28,141 nucleotides of DNA from Bacillota bacterium (GCA_023433505.1 JAEZCO010000120.1:1-28141), one strand, 5' to 3'. Positions 16,035 to 24,369 are shown, counted from the stretch's first letter. A program made the numbers and translations. Notes: generated from the letters alone by a model not told the origin.

Positions 16035-16192
16035 AGTTTATTCGTTTTCTTTTCATGCTCCTGTTCATAGGCTTCCGACAGCTTCTCCGCCCATGTCCTG
16101 TATTTCATCTGGAATTCGATAGCACGGTGTTCATTAGCTCTGATCCATCCAGGATTTTCTTTGCATCGGTTAAGCAATTCCCGATATGTCAA
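16025..16192 (-). CDS. 55-aa charged microprotein, TTG start
   Basis: The reading frame gives MTYRELLNRCKENPGWIRAN followed by a highly charged helical stretch ending KKTNKLRH. A near-perfect GGAGGTGAT (16197-16205) lies just upstream of the TTG, and a terminator overlaps the stop. These signals support a real gene although it is short. Most of residues 18-52 should form one amphipathic helix rich in Glu, Lys and Arg. There is no signal peptide or membrane segment. I do not recognise the family. It follows the 34-aa gene by 33 nt and is probably co-transcribed. Confidence 0.65.
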   Translation of the reverse strand: MTYRELLNRCKENPGWIRANEHRAIEFQMKYRTWAEKLSEAYEQEHEKKTNKLRH

Positions 16193-16225
16193 TGAAATCA
16201 CCTCCGGACAGTCTTTTGTAATATG

Positions 16226-16330
16226 TTATTGGTCGCGGAAGAAAAGAGGACATATCAATATTATGATAACGATAATTACGATAATCCATATCCAGCCAAA
16301 ACCAAAGAAACGGCTTTCATCTTCTGCCAT
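16226..16330 (-). CDS. 34-aa single-helix membrane microprotein
   Basis: The frame reads MAEDESRFFGFGWIWIIVII, then VIIILICPLFFRDQ. An acidic head is followed by one hydrophobic helix (about 12-30) and a short charged tail. GGTAGGTG lies upstream of the ATG. Small Gly/Ile-rich single-helix proteins of this kind are common among spore-membrane peptides such as the YjcZ type, but the likeness is general and not a family match. A sporulation-like promoter and an inverted repeat lie upstream. It is the first gene of a two-gene microprotein operon in the gap between the converging sugar modules. Confidence 0.65.
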   Translation of the reverse strand: MAEDESRFFGFGWIWIIVIIVIIILICPLFFRDQ

Positions 16331-16347
16331 ATATAACACCTACCTTT

Positions 16348-16389
16348 ATTCATACTTAGTATAGTGTATGAATGAATTGCAAATAGGTT
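16348..16389 (-). promoter_or_regulatory. Sporulation-like promoter and 8-bp inverted repeat before the microproteins
   Basis: On the minus strand CATACACTA (16362-16370) fits the sigma-K -10 pattern CATAnnnTA and the sigma-E pattern CATACAnT. AACC (16386-16389) at 15 nt spacing resembles a sigma-K -35 box. A perfect inverted repeat, ATTCATAC (16348-16355) and GTATGAAT (16366-16373), with a 10-nt spacer overlaps the -10 and could be an operator. Confidence 0.4.
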
Positions 16390-16448
16390 ACATAATATGG
16401 AGAATTTGATTTTTTCTCCGGAAGCCAGGTCATTTTTATTCGCGCCTT

Positions 16449-17495
16449 CTACAGGATAACCTCTTTCCGCTGTAAAGAAGATTCATAAACCGCATCAATC
16501 ACCCGCATCAGCTTCGCAGCCTGTTCGGGGCTGGACTCCGGCTCTTCGTCATTTTGAACACACTTCACAAAATGCTCGAATTCATTCAAATGCCTTTCGC
16601 CGCTCAAGTCAGGTATCACATTGACACTGCTGCCTGCCCACTCGGAGAATAGTTTAATTTCGCCGTTGATGCAGGAGACTCCGCCTTTTGTACCAAGCAG
16701 CTCGTAATACTTTCTTTCCGCTTCAATGTTGGAGGCCCAGCTAAATTCGAAATCAACGGTTGCATTGCTTTCAGTCCTTAAAAAGCCCACTACCATATCC
16801 TCGACATCAAACAGACCGTTCCCTTTGCTTTTATAGCCGGGCCTTAGCCTGTTGTCCGTGTTCCCGAATACCGAATAGGCCGACCCCGATACGGAGCGGA
16901 TTTCCGGAAAATCCATAAAAGACAGCACCAGGTCAAGATAATGGACGCCCAGGTCGATCAATGCCCCTCCGCCCGACAGCTTTTTATCCGTAAACCACAC
17001 ACCCTTTCCGGGTATGCCGTTTCTCCGGCGCCAGCCGCATTTGGCATGGTATATCTCTCCAAAGACTCCTTCTTCCGCACACTTTCGAATAAATATGGAC
17101 TCACTGGTAAACCGGTTGTTGAGCGCTACCATGACTTTCTTGCCCGACGCATTTTTAGCAGCCACGATACGTCCGGCTTCTTCTGCATTCAGGGCCAAAG
17201 GCTTCTCACAGTGGACATTGATTCCGTTGTTCAAGGCAGCGACAGCAATTGGGGCATGCAGGAAGTTTGGCGTACAAATGCTGACCATATCCAACGGAAT
17301 TTTTGAAAACATCTCGTCATAGGCCTCAAAAACCGCCGGGATCTGGTACTTTTCCGCCAGCCTCTTTGCGGAAGCAGGGTCGGAATCGCAAACCGCTGCC
17401 AGCTCCACTCCGGGAAGCTTTGAATATCCCTGCAAATGCTTTTTATCGGCAATACCGCCTGCGCCTATACATGCATATCTCAGTTTGTCACTCAC
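16449..17495 (-). CDS. Gfo/Idh/MocA-family oxidoreductase, sugar module 2
   Basis: This 348-residue cytoplasmic NAD(P)-dependent dehydrogenase has an N-terminal Rossmann fold with GAGGIA (11-16), the family EKP motif at 97-99 (K98 catalytic), and a C-terminal sheet domain with GGGALIDLGVHYLDL. D181 and H185 are the expected catalytic pair. Relatives oxidise a sugar hydroxyl, often at C3 or C2, or reduce the keto form. Start is GTG at 17495 with AGGAGG 8 nt upstream. An ATGTGA overlaps that start, giving a start-stop pair one base out of step. It is the last gene of module 2, 48 nt after the second isomerase-like gene, which suggests a keto-sugar pathway. Confidence 0.9.
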   Translation of the reverse strand: MSDKLRYACIGAGGIADKKHLQGYSKLPGVELAAVCDSDPASAKRLAEKYQIPAVFEAYDEMFSKIPLDMVSICTPNFLHAPIAVAALNNGINVHCEKPLALNAEEAGRIVAAKNASGKKVMVALNNRFTSESIFIRKCAEEGVFGEIYHAKCGWRRRNGIPGKGVWFTDKKLSGGGALIDLGVHYLDLVLSFMDFPEIRSVSGSAYSVFGNTDNRLRPGYKSKGNGLFDVEDMVVGFLRTESNATVDFEFSWASNIEAERKYYELLGTKGGVSCINGEIKLFSEWAGSSVNVIPDLSGERHLNEFEHFVKCVQNDEEPESSPEQAAKLMRVIDAVYESSLQRKEVIL

Positions 17496-17543
17496 ATAAA
17501 CACCTCCTCATATCCGCTTTATGATTATACTACGATTTACCAT

Positions 17544-18329
17544 TTAAAACATTAGTTTTCGGAGATAATCAATCGAAAAATCAATGCCCTTGCTTCCCAA
17601 TTCTCCCGTCCATACGCTGGAATGGGGCTCCAGGCTCAAACCGCCCGAATAGTTTTTCGCATAAAGGATACTCATGAAGCTGGGCCAATCCGTTTGGTCC
17701 ATTCCAGCCGGAGGGTCGTCAAATCTTTTTCCGTCAATCATCATTGACCCTTTGATGTGGACATGGTTGAACCGGCTTCCCCATTCCGCCGCTTCCTTCA
17801 GGTAATCCGCCCCGTCGTAGCGGCTGTTGGCAGTATCATATTTTATTCCCAATTCCTTCAGATGGCCATGGATAACGGTCCACGCCATGGGGTTACAGAT
17901 GAAATTCGACTTACGGCAGTTGTAGGTAGCTATCTTCACATTTTTTTGCCTGCCATGTTCAATAAGCTTCTCCAGGTACCCCATTGCCACCGTACAGTTT
18001 TCATAATAGGAAAGCTGGTCTATGTAGTTGCAGCCGCATACGTAGTTTTGACATTCAAGCTCTGCAGCAGCGTCTATCAAAGCATACGACAGCTCCAGCT
18101 CGTCCTTTGAAATCAAACCTCCCAATAAAATGGGCTCCGACTTCCATCTGCCTATGGACCCTATCTCAATCCCGTACTTTTCTTTCCAGTGCTTTAAATG
18201 ATCCATGTCCTTAAAAAATTCTCCGGTATCGTGCCCTTTATTGATACAAAACTCCAGAAAATCCAATCCCTTGTCTTTTGCCAGCATAAAGCTTTCTTCC
18301 TTGGGCTGGCCGATTATACCCAATTTCAT
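17544..18329 (-). CDS. Xylose-isomerase-fold sugar epimerase-like protein, second copy
   Basis: This 261-residue protein has the sugar phosphate isomerase/epimerase TIM barrel (AP endonuclease 2 family). Metal ligands expected late in the barrel are present: D165 in KYDTANS, H191 in HVHIKGS, and E234 in LSLEPH. The first metal-binding Glu of the family, usually in an ENH or NHE context, is replaced by ATYNCRKSNF (134-143), so metal binding or substrate may differ. The ATG lies 2 nt after the stop of the preceding gene, whose end holds the AAGGA ribosome site, so the two are probably translationally coupled. Together with the oxidoreductase it may convert a keto-glycoside. The exact reaction is unknown. 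Confidence 0.83.
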   Translation of the reverse strand: MKLGIIGQPKEESFMLAKDKGLDFLEFCINKGHDTGEFFKDMDHLKHWKEKYGIEIGSIGRWKSEPILLGGLISKDELELSYALIDAAAELECQNYVCGCNYIDQLSYYENCTVAMGYLEKLIEHGRQKNVKIATYNCRKSNFICNPMAWTVIHGHLKELGIKYDTANSRYDGADYLKEAAEWGSRFNHVHIKGSMMIDGKRFDDPPAGMDQTDWPSFMSILYAKNYSGGLSLEPHSSVWTGELGSKGIDFSIDYLRKLMF

Positions 18330-18331
18330 GA

Positions 18332-19078
18332 TTATAGAATTCCTTTCAGGTAACGGAGGCTCTCTTCAATACTTTGCAATTGCGGTATTTCAAAGGCTTC
18401 CTGTTCAACTGTAAACCATTCCGGATTGTAGGCCAGAGATGCGGCGGTAATTCCTTTGAAATCCATGATCCCCTTGCCTATTTCGGTGTTTTCCGTATCC
18501 TCCAGGCTCTTCATATCCTTGATATGAAGGATCTTGCAGCGTCCCTTGTACTTATTGACAAAATCCACGGATTTCAGCCTGCTGTACTCAACCCAGTATG
18601 TATCCAGCTCAATAAAAAGATTTTCCGGCGCCGTATAGTTGACAAGAAGATCTAGACCAAATTCTCCGTCAAATTTCTCAAACTCAAATTCATGGTTGTG
18701 ATAACCGAACAGGATCCCGTTCTTCCGGCATTTTTCACCGATTTTGTCAAACTCCTCCGCTGTGGCCTTATAAGCGTCCAGGCTGTTTCTCATTTCCTCC
18801 GGAATGTACGGGACAATAATATAAGGGCTGTTTATTTCGTTTGAATATTCGATGCAAGCGTCAAGCCCTTCACGAAGAGCATCAATGCCGATATGGCTGC
18901 CGGCAGCCTCTATTCCTGCCGCAGCAAGGCAATTCCTCAAATCCTTCGCCTTAGTATTAAAATACCCTGCGAACTCAACACCGTCATATCCAACTCTGGC
19001 CACTTTCTCAATAGTACCGAGAAAGTCCGATTCTGTAAGCTCCTTGATTGAATAAAGCTGTAAACCAATTCTTGCCAT
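18332..19078 (-). CDS. Sugar phosphate isomerase/epimerase-family protein, first copy
   Basis: This 248-residue cytoplasmic TIM-barrel enzyme starts MARIGLQLYSIKEL and has VGYDGVEFAG (29-38). Its four expected metal ligands are visible: E130 in YHNHEF, D159 in IELDTYW, H185 in LHIKDM, and E225 or E227 in TVEQEAFE. Such proteins isomerise or cleave sugars next to Gfo/Idh dehydrogenases, including 3-keto-glycoside routes and inositol pathways. The ATG at 19078 is preferred because AGGAAGGG lies 8 nt upstream; the frame runs on to 19108 without a ribosome site. A promoter (19146-19174) lies just upstream, so the catabolic trio can be made separately from the transporter. Confidence 0.87.
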   Translation of the reverse strand: MARIGLQLYSIKELTESDFLGTIEKVARVGYDGVEFAGYFNTKAKDLRNCLAAAGIEAAGSHIGIDALREGLDACIEYSNEINSPYIIVPYIPEEMRNSLDAYKATAEEFDKIGEKCRKNGILFGYHNHEFEFEKFDGEFGLDLLVNYTAPENLFIELDTYWVEYSRLKSVDFVNKYKGRCKILHIKDMKSLEDTENTEIGKGIMDFKGITAASLAYNPEWFTVEQEAFEIPQLQSIEESLRYLKGIL

Positions 19079-19145
19079 AGTAACCCTTCCTTCAAAAAAG
19101 ATTTCCAAAACTCTTTTATTACCTTACCACAAGAGCCTGCATTAT

Positions 19146-19174
19146 TCTATAATTAAGCGATAAAAAAATATCAA
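19146..19174 (-). promoter_or_regulatory. Sigma-A-like promoter for the catabolic genes of module 2
   Basis: On the minus strand TTGATA (19169-19174) and TATAGA (19146-19151) are separated by 17 nt. They lie between the hairpin after the binding-protein gene and the first isomerase gene. Confidence 0.55.
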
Positions 19175-19294
19175 ATATTTGCTATTGCCGGACAGGCGTA
19201 TGGGAGGCGGCTGCTCTGCAGGCCCTTTCCTTCCCAGCCGGGTCCGCGGATGTAAATAAGCCGGCCGCTGTGACCGGAAATTGGCGGATAGAAA

Positions 19295-19339
19295 GCAGCC
19301 CCTGCACGGTTTAGATTCTTCTCACCGTGCAGGGGCTGC
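19295..19339 (-). terminator. 16-bp perfect hairpin after the 522-aa binding-protein gene
   Basis: GCAGCCCCTGCACGGT (19295-19310) pairs perfectly with ACCGTGCAGGGGCTGC (19324-19339) over a 13-nt loop. On the minus strand it is followed by TTTCT, a modest T-run. It lies 30 nt past the stop. It should terminate part of the transcripts or protect the RNA end. Confidence 0.75.
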
Positions 19340-19369
19340 TCCTTCATTTGCAAAATTCTTCCGTCTCTC

Positions 19370-20938
19370 TTATTTCTTGTCTGCTAAGTACTTATCCAAT
19401 TGCTTTTGTGCATCATCAATCATGGCTTTTACTCCGGCTTTTTCCATGGCGGTCTTCATCTTAGGGTAGTATTTGTCATAGCTGACAATTCCCTCTCCTA
19501 TTGGCTCGCCATGAGACTTCCCGACAGTAGCCAGTGCGGAAACTTCCGTCTTTACGGCTTCCTGGCTGTATGTCCAGCCGAGGGCTTTGTCCGCGATGGC
19601 AGAATTGTTGAATTCCTGCATTTTCTCCCACTTGTCCGGACTTTCATTAGCCCACAGGTAGTCCAGGAACTGGCTGCCGCCCATTGCCCACTGGGCAAGG
19701 CCTGTGTAACCGGAGGTTTCTGCGGTGACTCCATCGGCGAAGTCAATCTGGTTTTCACCGATCTTTTTATAATGCTTGTTTTCAATACCCCAATCCAGCA
19801 GGTTCTTGAGCTGCTTGTCAATGAACAGCAGGTTCAGGAACATCATGGCCCGTTCAGGATTTTTCGAGTTTCTGGAGATAACCAGCATGGAATTGGTCAG
19901 GTCTCCGGTCGTTGCAAAATGCTGGATTCCGGAATATCCATCCACCTGAATCAGGTCATAACCCAGCTGTGCCTTCATCTCATCTGCTTTTCCGGGTTTG
20001 AGCTGTTCCGCCCACATAAAGGCCTTCTGTGCTTTTTTAATGGGCATCCCATCCTGCAGCGTCGCTACATCCTTGTTGATATATCCCTTTTTGTACCAGT
20101 CCTCGGACAAATACGCAATTTTTTTATACTCCTCGGTTTCCATCAAATTGCATATTTTAATATCTCCCTCGGTCTTTACATACCCAACCGGAACTTCCGT
20201 TTGCGCAATATGAACCAGGAAATCCTGTGTAAAGTAGGAGGTGTGATCTCCTTTTGTGGAAAGGAACGGCACGATCCCCGGTTCCTTCTCCTTGATTGTT
20301 TTCAGCATGGGTTCAAAATCAGCGGGCGTTTTTACCGTAGAAAAATCAAAACCGTATTTATCGGCCATTGCTTTATTCACCAGGACTCCGCCTGTCCCAA
20401 ACATGTCCTTGCCTGTAGGAATGCCGTACAGCACGCCATCCAGCACCGGCGCCTTCAGGTAAGCGGGATTGATGTTTGCGATGATATCCTTGCCGTACGT
20501 GGCCAGCAGATCATCCAGCGGCAGCCATGCTTTCTGGGCCGCAAAGTTGGCATAGCCCCACCAGGAGGGTGAGAACATGGTGTCAATCTGATCGCCGGAA
20601 GCAACAAAAAGCTTTTGTCTGTCCTGATAGCTGTCCCACCATAAATAATTCAGCTTGATGGTTGCATTGATCTTCTCCTTCAACAACTTGGAGACCTCTT
20701 CCTGTACCAGGGGGACGTCTTTACACTGAGGAGCGAGAAAATAGCAATTCAATTCATAGGGTTCCAGGGCGGGCGCGGCAGGTGCCGTTGTAATGTCCGC
20801 TGCCGTAACGGCTGCAGTATCCTGTTGCCCGGTTGTTGCCGCACCGTTCTGGCTTCCTGCCCCGCAGCCCGACAGTGCAAGTCCCACAACCAGTGTCAGT
20901 GCCAAAGCCAGACAGGTTAGTCTTTTCATTCTGTACAT
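19370..20938 (-). CDS. LplA-like extracellular sugar-binding lipoprotein with DUF3502-like end, sugar module 2
   Basis: This 522-residue protein has a signal peptide with lipobox LSGC (C25) and then a Thr/Ala-rich linker. The mature part is a family 1 solute-binding fold. Features typical of LplA relatives include YELNCYFLAPQCKDVPLVQEE at the start, the WWDSYQDRQKLFVASGDQID region, an LDGVLYGIPTGKD segment and a C-terminal DUF3502-like part. It follows the two permease genes on the same strand and is the likely main ligand binder for them. AGGAGG lies 7 nt before the ATG. A 9-bp hairpin lies upstream and a 16-bp hairpin downstream. A long open frame on the other strand (19400-20572) is a shadow. 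Confidence 0.92.
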   Translation of the reverse strand: MYRMKRLTCLALALTLVVGLALSGCGAGSQNGAATTGQQDTAAVTAADITTAPAAPALEPYELNCYFLAPQCKDVPLVQEEVSKLLKEKINATIKLNYLWWDSYQDRQKLFVASGDQIDTMFSPSWWGYANFAAQKAWLPLDDLLATYGKDIIANINPAYLKAPVLDGVLYGIPTGKDMFGTGGVLVNKAMADKYGFDFSTVKTPADFEPMLKTIKEKEPGIVPFLSTKGDHTSYFTQDFLVHIAQTEVPVGYVKTEGDIKICNLMETEEYKKIAYLSEDWYKKGYINKDVATLQDGMPIKKAQKAFMWAEQLKPGKADEMKAQLGYDLIQVDGYSGIQHFATTGDLTNSMLVISRNSKNPERAMMFLNLLFIDKQLKNLLDWGIENKHYKKIGENQIDFADGVTAETSGYTGLAQWAMGGSQFLDYLWANESPDKWEKMQEFNNSAIADKALGWTYSQEAVKTEVSALATVGKSHGEPIGEGIVSYDKYYPKMKTAMEKAGVKAMIDDAQKQLDKYLADKK

Positions 20939-20978
20939 AGCAGAACCTCCTATTTCAAACTTTTTATATTGACCGGCC

Positions 20979-21006
20979 TATGCAGGACGTCGACAGTTCC
21001 TGCATA
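20979..21006 (-). other. Hairpin between permease and binding-protein genes
   Basis: TATGCAGGA (20979-20987) and TCCTGCATA (20998-21006) are perfect inverted copies around a 10-nt loop holding GTCGAC. It lies between two genes of one transcript and could set RNA stability for the downstream binding-protein message. Confidence 0.6.
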
Positions 21007-21014
21007 TTCCGCGA

Positions 21015-21941
21015 TCAACCTTTGACAGCTCCGATGGTCAAGCCCTTGATAAAATATTTCTGGAAGAACGGGTACGCAAAAATGATCGGCCCAATGCCGA
21101 TAATGGCCATGGCCATACGCAGCGTTTCTCCCGGTATCTTGGTCAGTTCGCTGGAAGCAGTACCGCCCATTGCCGCCGCATGGGAGGAAGTGAGATATTC
21201 TACTGTCCTCAGGGCTTGATACATGGAGTATTGGATGTTGTAATACTTGGTATCATTAATGAACAAGAGGCAGAGATACCAATCGTTCCAATAGGCAAGC
21301 ACCGAGAAGAGGCCAATCGTGGCAATAACCGGCGTGGATAAGGGGAACACGATACTGATAAAAGTCCGGAATTCACTAGCCCCGTCTATCTTAGCGGATT
21401 CCAGAATGGAATCCGGCAGGTTCAAGGTAAAAAACGTTTTGACGATCAGGACATTGAAGGCCGTCACCAGAGCAGGTATAACCAGCATCGCCGGACTGTT
21501 CTGCAAATGCAGGTATTTGTTATACAGGATGTACCAGGGTACCAGTCCTCCATTGAACAGCATGGTAAAAAAGATGTAAAACGAAAAGAAATACCGGTAT
21601 TTGAAAGATTTTCTGGAGAGGGGATAAGCATACAGCATCGTCAGCAGGACGCTCAGAATTGTACCTGTAACGCAAGCTCCGATGGTAACCCCATAGGCCC
21701 TGAGAATCTTCTCGGGGTCCAGAAACAGATACCTGTATGTATTGAAGGTGATCTTCGTCGGGAAAAAGGAATACCCGTTTTCCACCAAAGAAGTTTCATG
21801 GGTAATGGATACCATAAAAATCAAGATCAGGGGACAAATACACAAAATACAATAGAGAATAAACATCAGGTTAAAAACTGAATTGGCCTTTATTGAGATT
21901 TGGTTTGCCTTAAAATTGCTTTTTCCTATTCCGACAGCCAT
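21015..21941 (-). CDS. LplC/YtcP-type ABC sugar permease, sugar module 2
   Basis: This 308-residue membrane subunit has six likely helices, the GGLVPWYIL segment, the EAA loop (ESAKIDGASEFRTFISIVFPLS) and the conserved end PFFQKYFIKGLTIGAVKG. The ATG at 21941 (MAVGIGKSNF) is chosen because GGGAGG lies just upstream. The frame runs on to 21956, whose ATG has no ribosome site. It starts 26 nt after the LplB-type gene. With that protein it forms the channel; the likely binding proteins are the 522-aa one downstream and possibly the 435-aa one upstream. Confidence 0.92.
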   Translation of the reverse strand: MAVGIGKSNFKANQISIKANSVFNLMFILYCILCICPLILIFMVSITHETSLVENGYSFFPTKITFNTYRYLFLDPEKILRAYGVTIGACVTGTILSVLLTMLYAYPLSRKSFKYRYFFSFYIFFTMLFNGGLVPWYILYNKYLHLQNSPAMLVIPALVTAFNVLIVKTFFTLNLPDSILESAKIDGASEFRTFISIVFPLSTPVIATIGLFSVLAYWNDWYLCLLFINDTKYYNIQYSMYQALRTVEYLTSSHAAAMGGTASSELTKIPGETLRMAMAIIGIGPIIFAYPFFQKYFIKGLTIGAVKG

Positions 21942-21967
21942 AATAACCTCCCACATACTACATTGAA

Positions 21968-22945
21968 TCAGAATATTTTATTCTCTTCGCTGATTTTCCC
22001 TACCGTCCAATTCGCGATCAGCACCAGGAAGAAGCCTACAACCGATTGATAAAACCCGGCCGCAGATGACATTCCAAGATCTCCGCTATAAATCAGCGCC
22101 TTATAAATATATGTATCCAGCACATCGGTCGTTGGCTGCAGAAGGCCTTGCTGCATCGGGATTTGATAGAACAGGCCAAAGTCGGATCTAAAAATATTTC
22201 CAAGGGCCATAATTGTCGTAACGATCATCAAAGGGACCAAAAATGGCAGGGTAATCGCCTTGATCTGTTTCATTTTACCGGCCCCGTCCAATATAGCAGC
22301 TTCATAGTATTCCTGGTCTATTCCGGTAATTCCGGCAAGATATATAACTATTCCATATCCGATTGTCTTCCAGATGTTTACAGCCGGTAGGATAAATGGC
22401 CAATACTTGGGTTCTATATACCAGTCTATCCCCTCCCGGTGAAGCAAGGGTGCAATCGTCCTGTTGTAAAGGCCGTCCGGGCTCAGGATGGCATACACCA
22501 GATAAGCAACCACTACCCAAGAAAGAAAATACGGCAGGAATATGACGGACTGATAGAACTTGGCCGCAAATTTACTGCGTAATTCATTCAGGATAAGGGC
22601 TATGGTTACGGCGCCGATCAAGCCAAGGGCGATAAATATCAAATTATATCCGATGGTATTGCGGGTAATTGTCCAGGCATCCTCCGACTGAAAGAGGAAC
22701 TTGAAATTCTTCAAACCGGACCAGGGACTGTGGAGAAACCCATCTTGGTAATTAAAATTTTTAAACGCAATGATCACCCCGAACATTGGCAGGTAATTGT
22801 TGATGAAGACAAGAATGAACGTAGGGAGCAGCATGAGAAATAACGCTTTATTGATGGACCATTCCTTCAGAAAACCGGATTTCTGTTTGCTGCGTTTTAG
22901 GGCCGGCATGCTTTTTGAGACGGAAATACGATTCAAGGCTGCCAT
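21968..22945 (-). CDS. LplB-type ABC sugar permease, sugar module 2
   Basis: This 325-residue membrane subunit begins with a basic cytoplasmic segment (1-32). The LMLLPTFILVFINNYLPMFG helix and IAFKNFNYQDG follow, as typical of the LplB group. The EAA loop is YYEAAILDGAGKMKQIKAITLPF, and the end ENKIF matches relatives. AAAGGA lies about 8 nt before the ATG. It is the first gene after a strong promoter (23020-23048), so transport genes can be transcribed apart from the sensor genes. No ATPase is encoded nearby. Confidence 0.92.
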   Translation of the reverse strand: MAALNRISVSKSMPALKRSKQKSGFLKEWSINKALFLMLLPTFILVFINNYLPMFGVIIAFKNFNYQDGFLHSPWSGLKNFKFLFQSEDAWTITRNTIGYNLIFIALGLIGAVTIALILNELRSKFAAKFYQSVIFLPYFLSWVVVAYLVYAILSPDGLYNRTIAPLLHREGIDWYIEPKYWPFILPAVNIWKTIGYGIVIYLAGITGIDQEYYEAAILDGAGKMKQIKAITLPFLVPLMIVTTIMALGNIFRSDFGLFYQIPMQQGLLQPTTDVLDTYIYKALIYSGDLGMSSAAGFYQSVVGFFLVLIANWTVGKISEENKIF

Positions 22946-22973
22946 TTTGTGTTTCCTTTCACGTAAATTTTTT

Positions 22974-23048
22974 CATAACAATATAAAGCCAAAACCGTTA
23001 TGGCATGAAAATAAGAGGAAATATATACGGAGATATCTTCCGGGTCAA
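22974..23048 (-). promoter_or_regulatory. Strong sigma-A-like promoter and inverted repeat before the module 2 permeases
   Basis: On the minus strand TTGACC (23043-23048) and TATATT (23020-23025) are 17 nt apart, each one mismatch from consensus. Just downstream CATAAC (22974-22979) and GTTATG (22997-23002) form an inverted repeat with a 17-nt spacer, possibly an operator or a short hairpin. The promoter splits the 435-aa binding-protein gene from the transport genes. Confidence 0.65.
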
Positions 23049-23061
23049 CCATGCGTATTGT

Positions 23062-24369
23062 TTAAAAATCACTGGCACCGTTTAACTTTGCCATTTCAGC
23101 GGTGAATTCCTCCGGGGTCTTCTTCCCTGCGAACAGTTCCGCAACAAGATCCTTATGTATTTCTGAATCCGCTGCGGAAAATATCGTGTCCCACCAACCG
23201 ACAAAAGTAGTCCCCGTACGAATCAATTTCGCAGACTGACCGGCTGTAGGAGCCAGTGTGGAGTCGTCCAGGCCGTCCGTTTTCCAGCAGGGGAGACCTG
23301 CACCAATCAAATACCCGTCTCTGCTGGCCTTCTCGCAGATAAACTTAAGAACCCTGACAGCTTCCACAGGATATTTTGTATTCATACTGATAGAAAAGCC
23401 ATCCACATCTCCGCCAAAAAATTCGTCTTTCTTTCCCTTTCCATCCTGCAAAAGGGGGAACGGAACAATCTCCACCTTACCCTTGACCAGGGATTTTGAA
23501 TCTTCACAATTTGCATCCGCCCAGTTGCCCTGGTATATCATGGCAGCCTTCCCTTGCTTGAATTCCTCCATCATTTCCATAAAACCCATTTCAAAGGCAT
23601 CTCTGTTGAATGCGCCGCTTTTTACCAGCAGGGACAGCTTCCGGGCAGCTTCAGTGAAATCCTCTTCTTCAAACAGCATGGGACGGTTGAGTGCGTTCAA
23701 ACACGCCTGTCCACCTGCCTGGCGCATTGCCAGAATATCATACCAGTACATCCCGGGCCAGCGGTCTTTTTCTCCAACGACAATCGGTGTAATTTCAGCG
23801 GCTCTTAGCTTTTTCACCGCTTCCAGAAGCTCGTCGAAGGTGGAAGGAATCTGTGCGCCTGCTTTATTAAACAGCTCGGTATTGCAGTACAGATTTGCTA
23901 TAAAAGTAAACACGGGCAGTGCATAGCTTGCGCCGTTATACGTACATGCCTCCAGCATACCGGCACCCAGTCTGTCCTTCGTCCCGTCCTCCAGATACCT
24001 ATCCAGCGGGAGGATATTCCCTGACTTAACATAGGGTATAATAAAACTTCCACCCCAAATGTAGAACAGGTCAGGAGCTTCTCCAGCAGCCAGAGCCGTT
24101 TTTATCTTTGTTTTATATTGTTCGCCATTCACCGCAATCGCCTGGATAATAACATCGGGATTCTGCCCGTTCCATACCCTAATTGCCTGTTTCAGCGAAT
24201 TGTTGTGAGGATTGGCTTCCGTTACCCATTGATGCCACAGAGTGAGTGTTACGGGCTCCTTTCCGGGGTCTCTTTCCAAATGCTCTGCAGTGCCCTCACA
24301 TGCTGTAAGACTGAATATCAAAGTTGCAACAATGGAAAATACAAGAGCCGTTTTGCGGGCTTTGTTCAT
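23062..24369 (-). CDS. Second extracellular binding lipoprotein of module 2, beside the sensor genes
   Basis: This 435-residue protein has a signal peptide with lipobox LTAC (C24). The mature part is a MalE-like family 1 solute-binding fold: TLTLWHQWVTEANPHNNSL at the start, AAGEAPDLFYIWGG, then EEFKQGKAAMIYQGNWA and SISMNTKYPVEAVRVLKFI. It is shorter and of a different subgroup from the 522-aa protein. It lies between the regulator gene and the promoter of the permease genes. This suggests it may serve the sensor kinase as a ligand-sensing partner, as known for some three-component systems, rather than only transport. That role is inference. GGGGA lies about 7 nt before the ATG. Confidence 0.88.
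   Translation of the reverse strand: MNKARKTALVFSIVATLIFSLTACEGTAEHLERDPGKEPVTLTLWHQWVTEANPHNNSLKQAIRVWNGQNPDVIIQAIAVNGEQYKTKIKTALAAGEAPDLFYIWGGSFIIPYVKSGNILPLDRYLEDGTKDRLGAGMLEACTYNGASYALPVFTFIANLYCNTELFNKAGAQIPSTFDELLEAVKKLRAAEITPIVVGEKDRWPGMYWYDILAMRQAGGQACLNALNRPMLFEEEDFTEAARKLSLLVKSGAFNRDAFEMGFMEMMEEFKQGKAAMIYQGNWADANCEDSKSLVKGKVEIVPFPLLQDGKGKKDEFFGGDVDGFSISMNTKYPVEAVRVLKFICEKASRDGYLIGAGLPCWKTDGLDDSTLAPTAGQSAKLIRTGTTFVGWWDTIFSAADSEIHKDLVAELFAGKKTPEEFTAEMAKLNGASDF

Noticed and set aside
19400..20572. 390-codon open frame on the plus strand
   Set aside because: It is fully antisense to the binding-lipoprotein gene, has no ribosome site, and its translation resembles no protein; the minus-strand protein has a signal peptide and family features.
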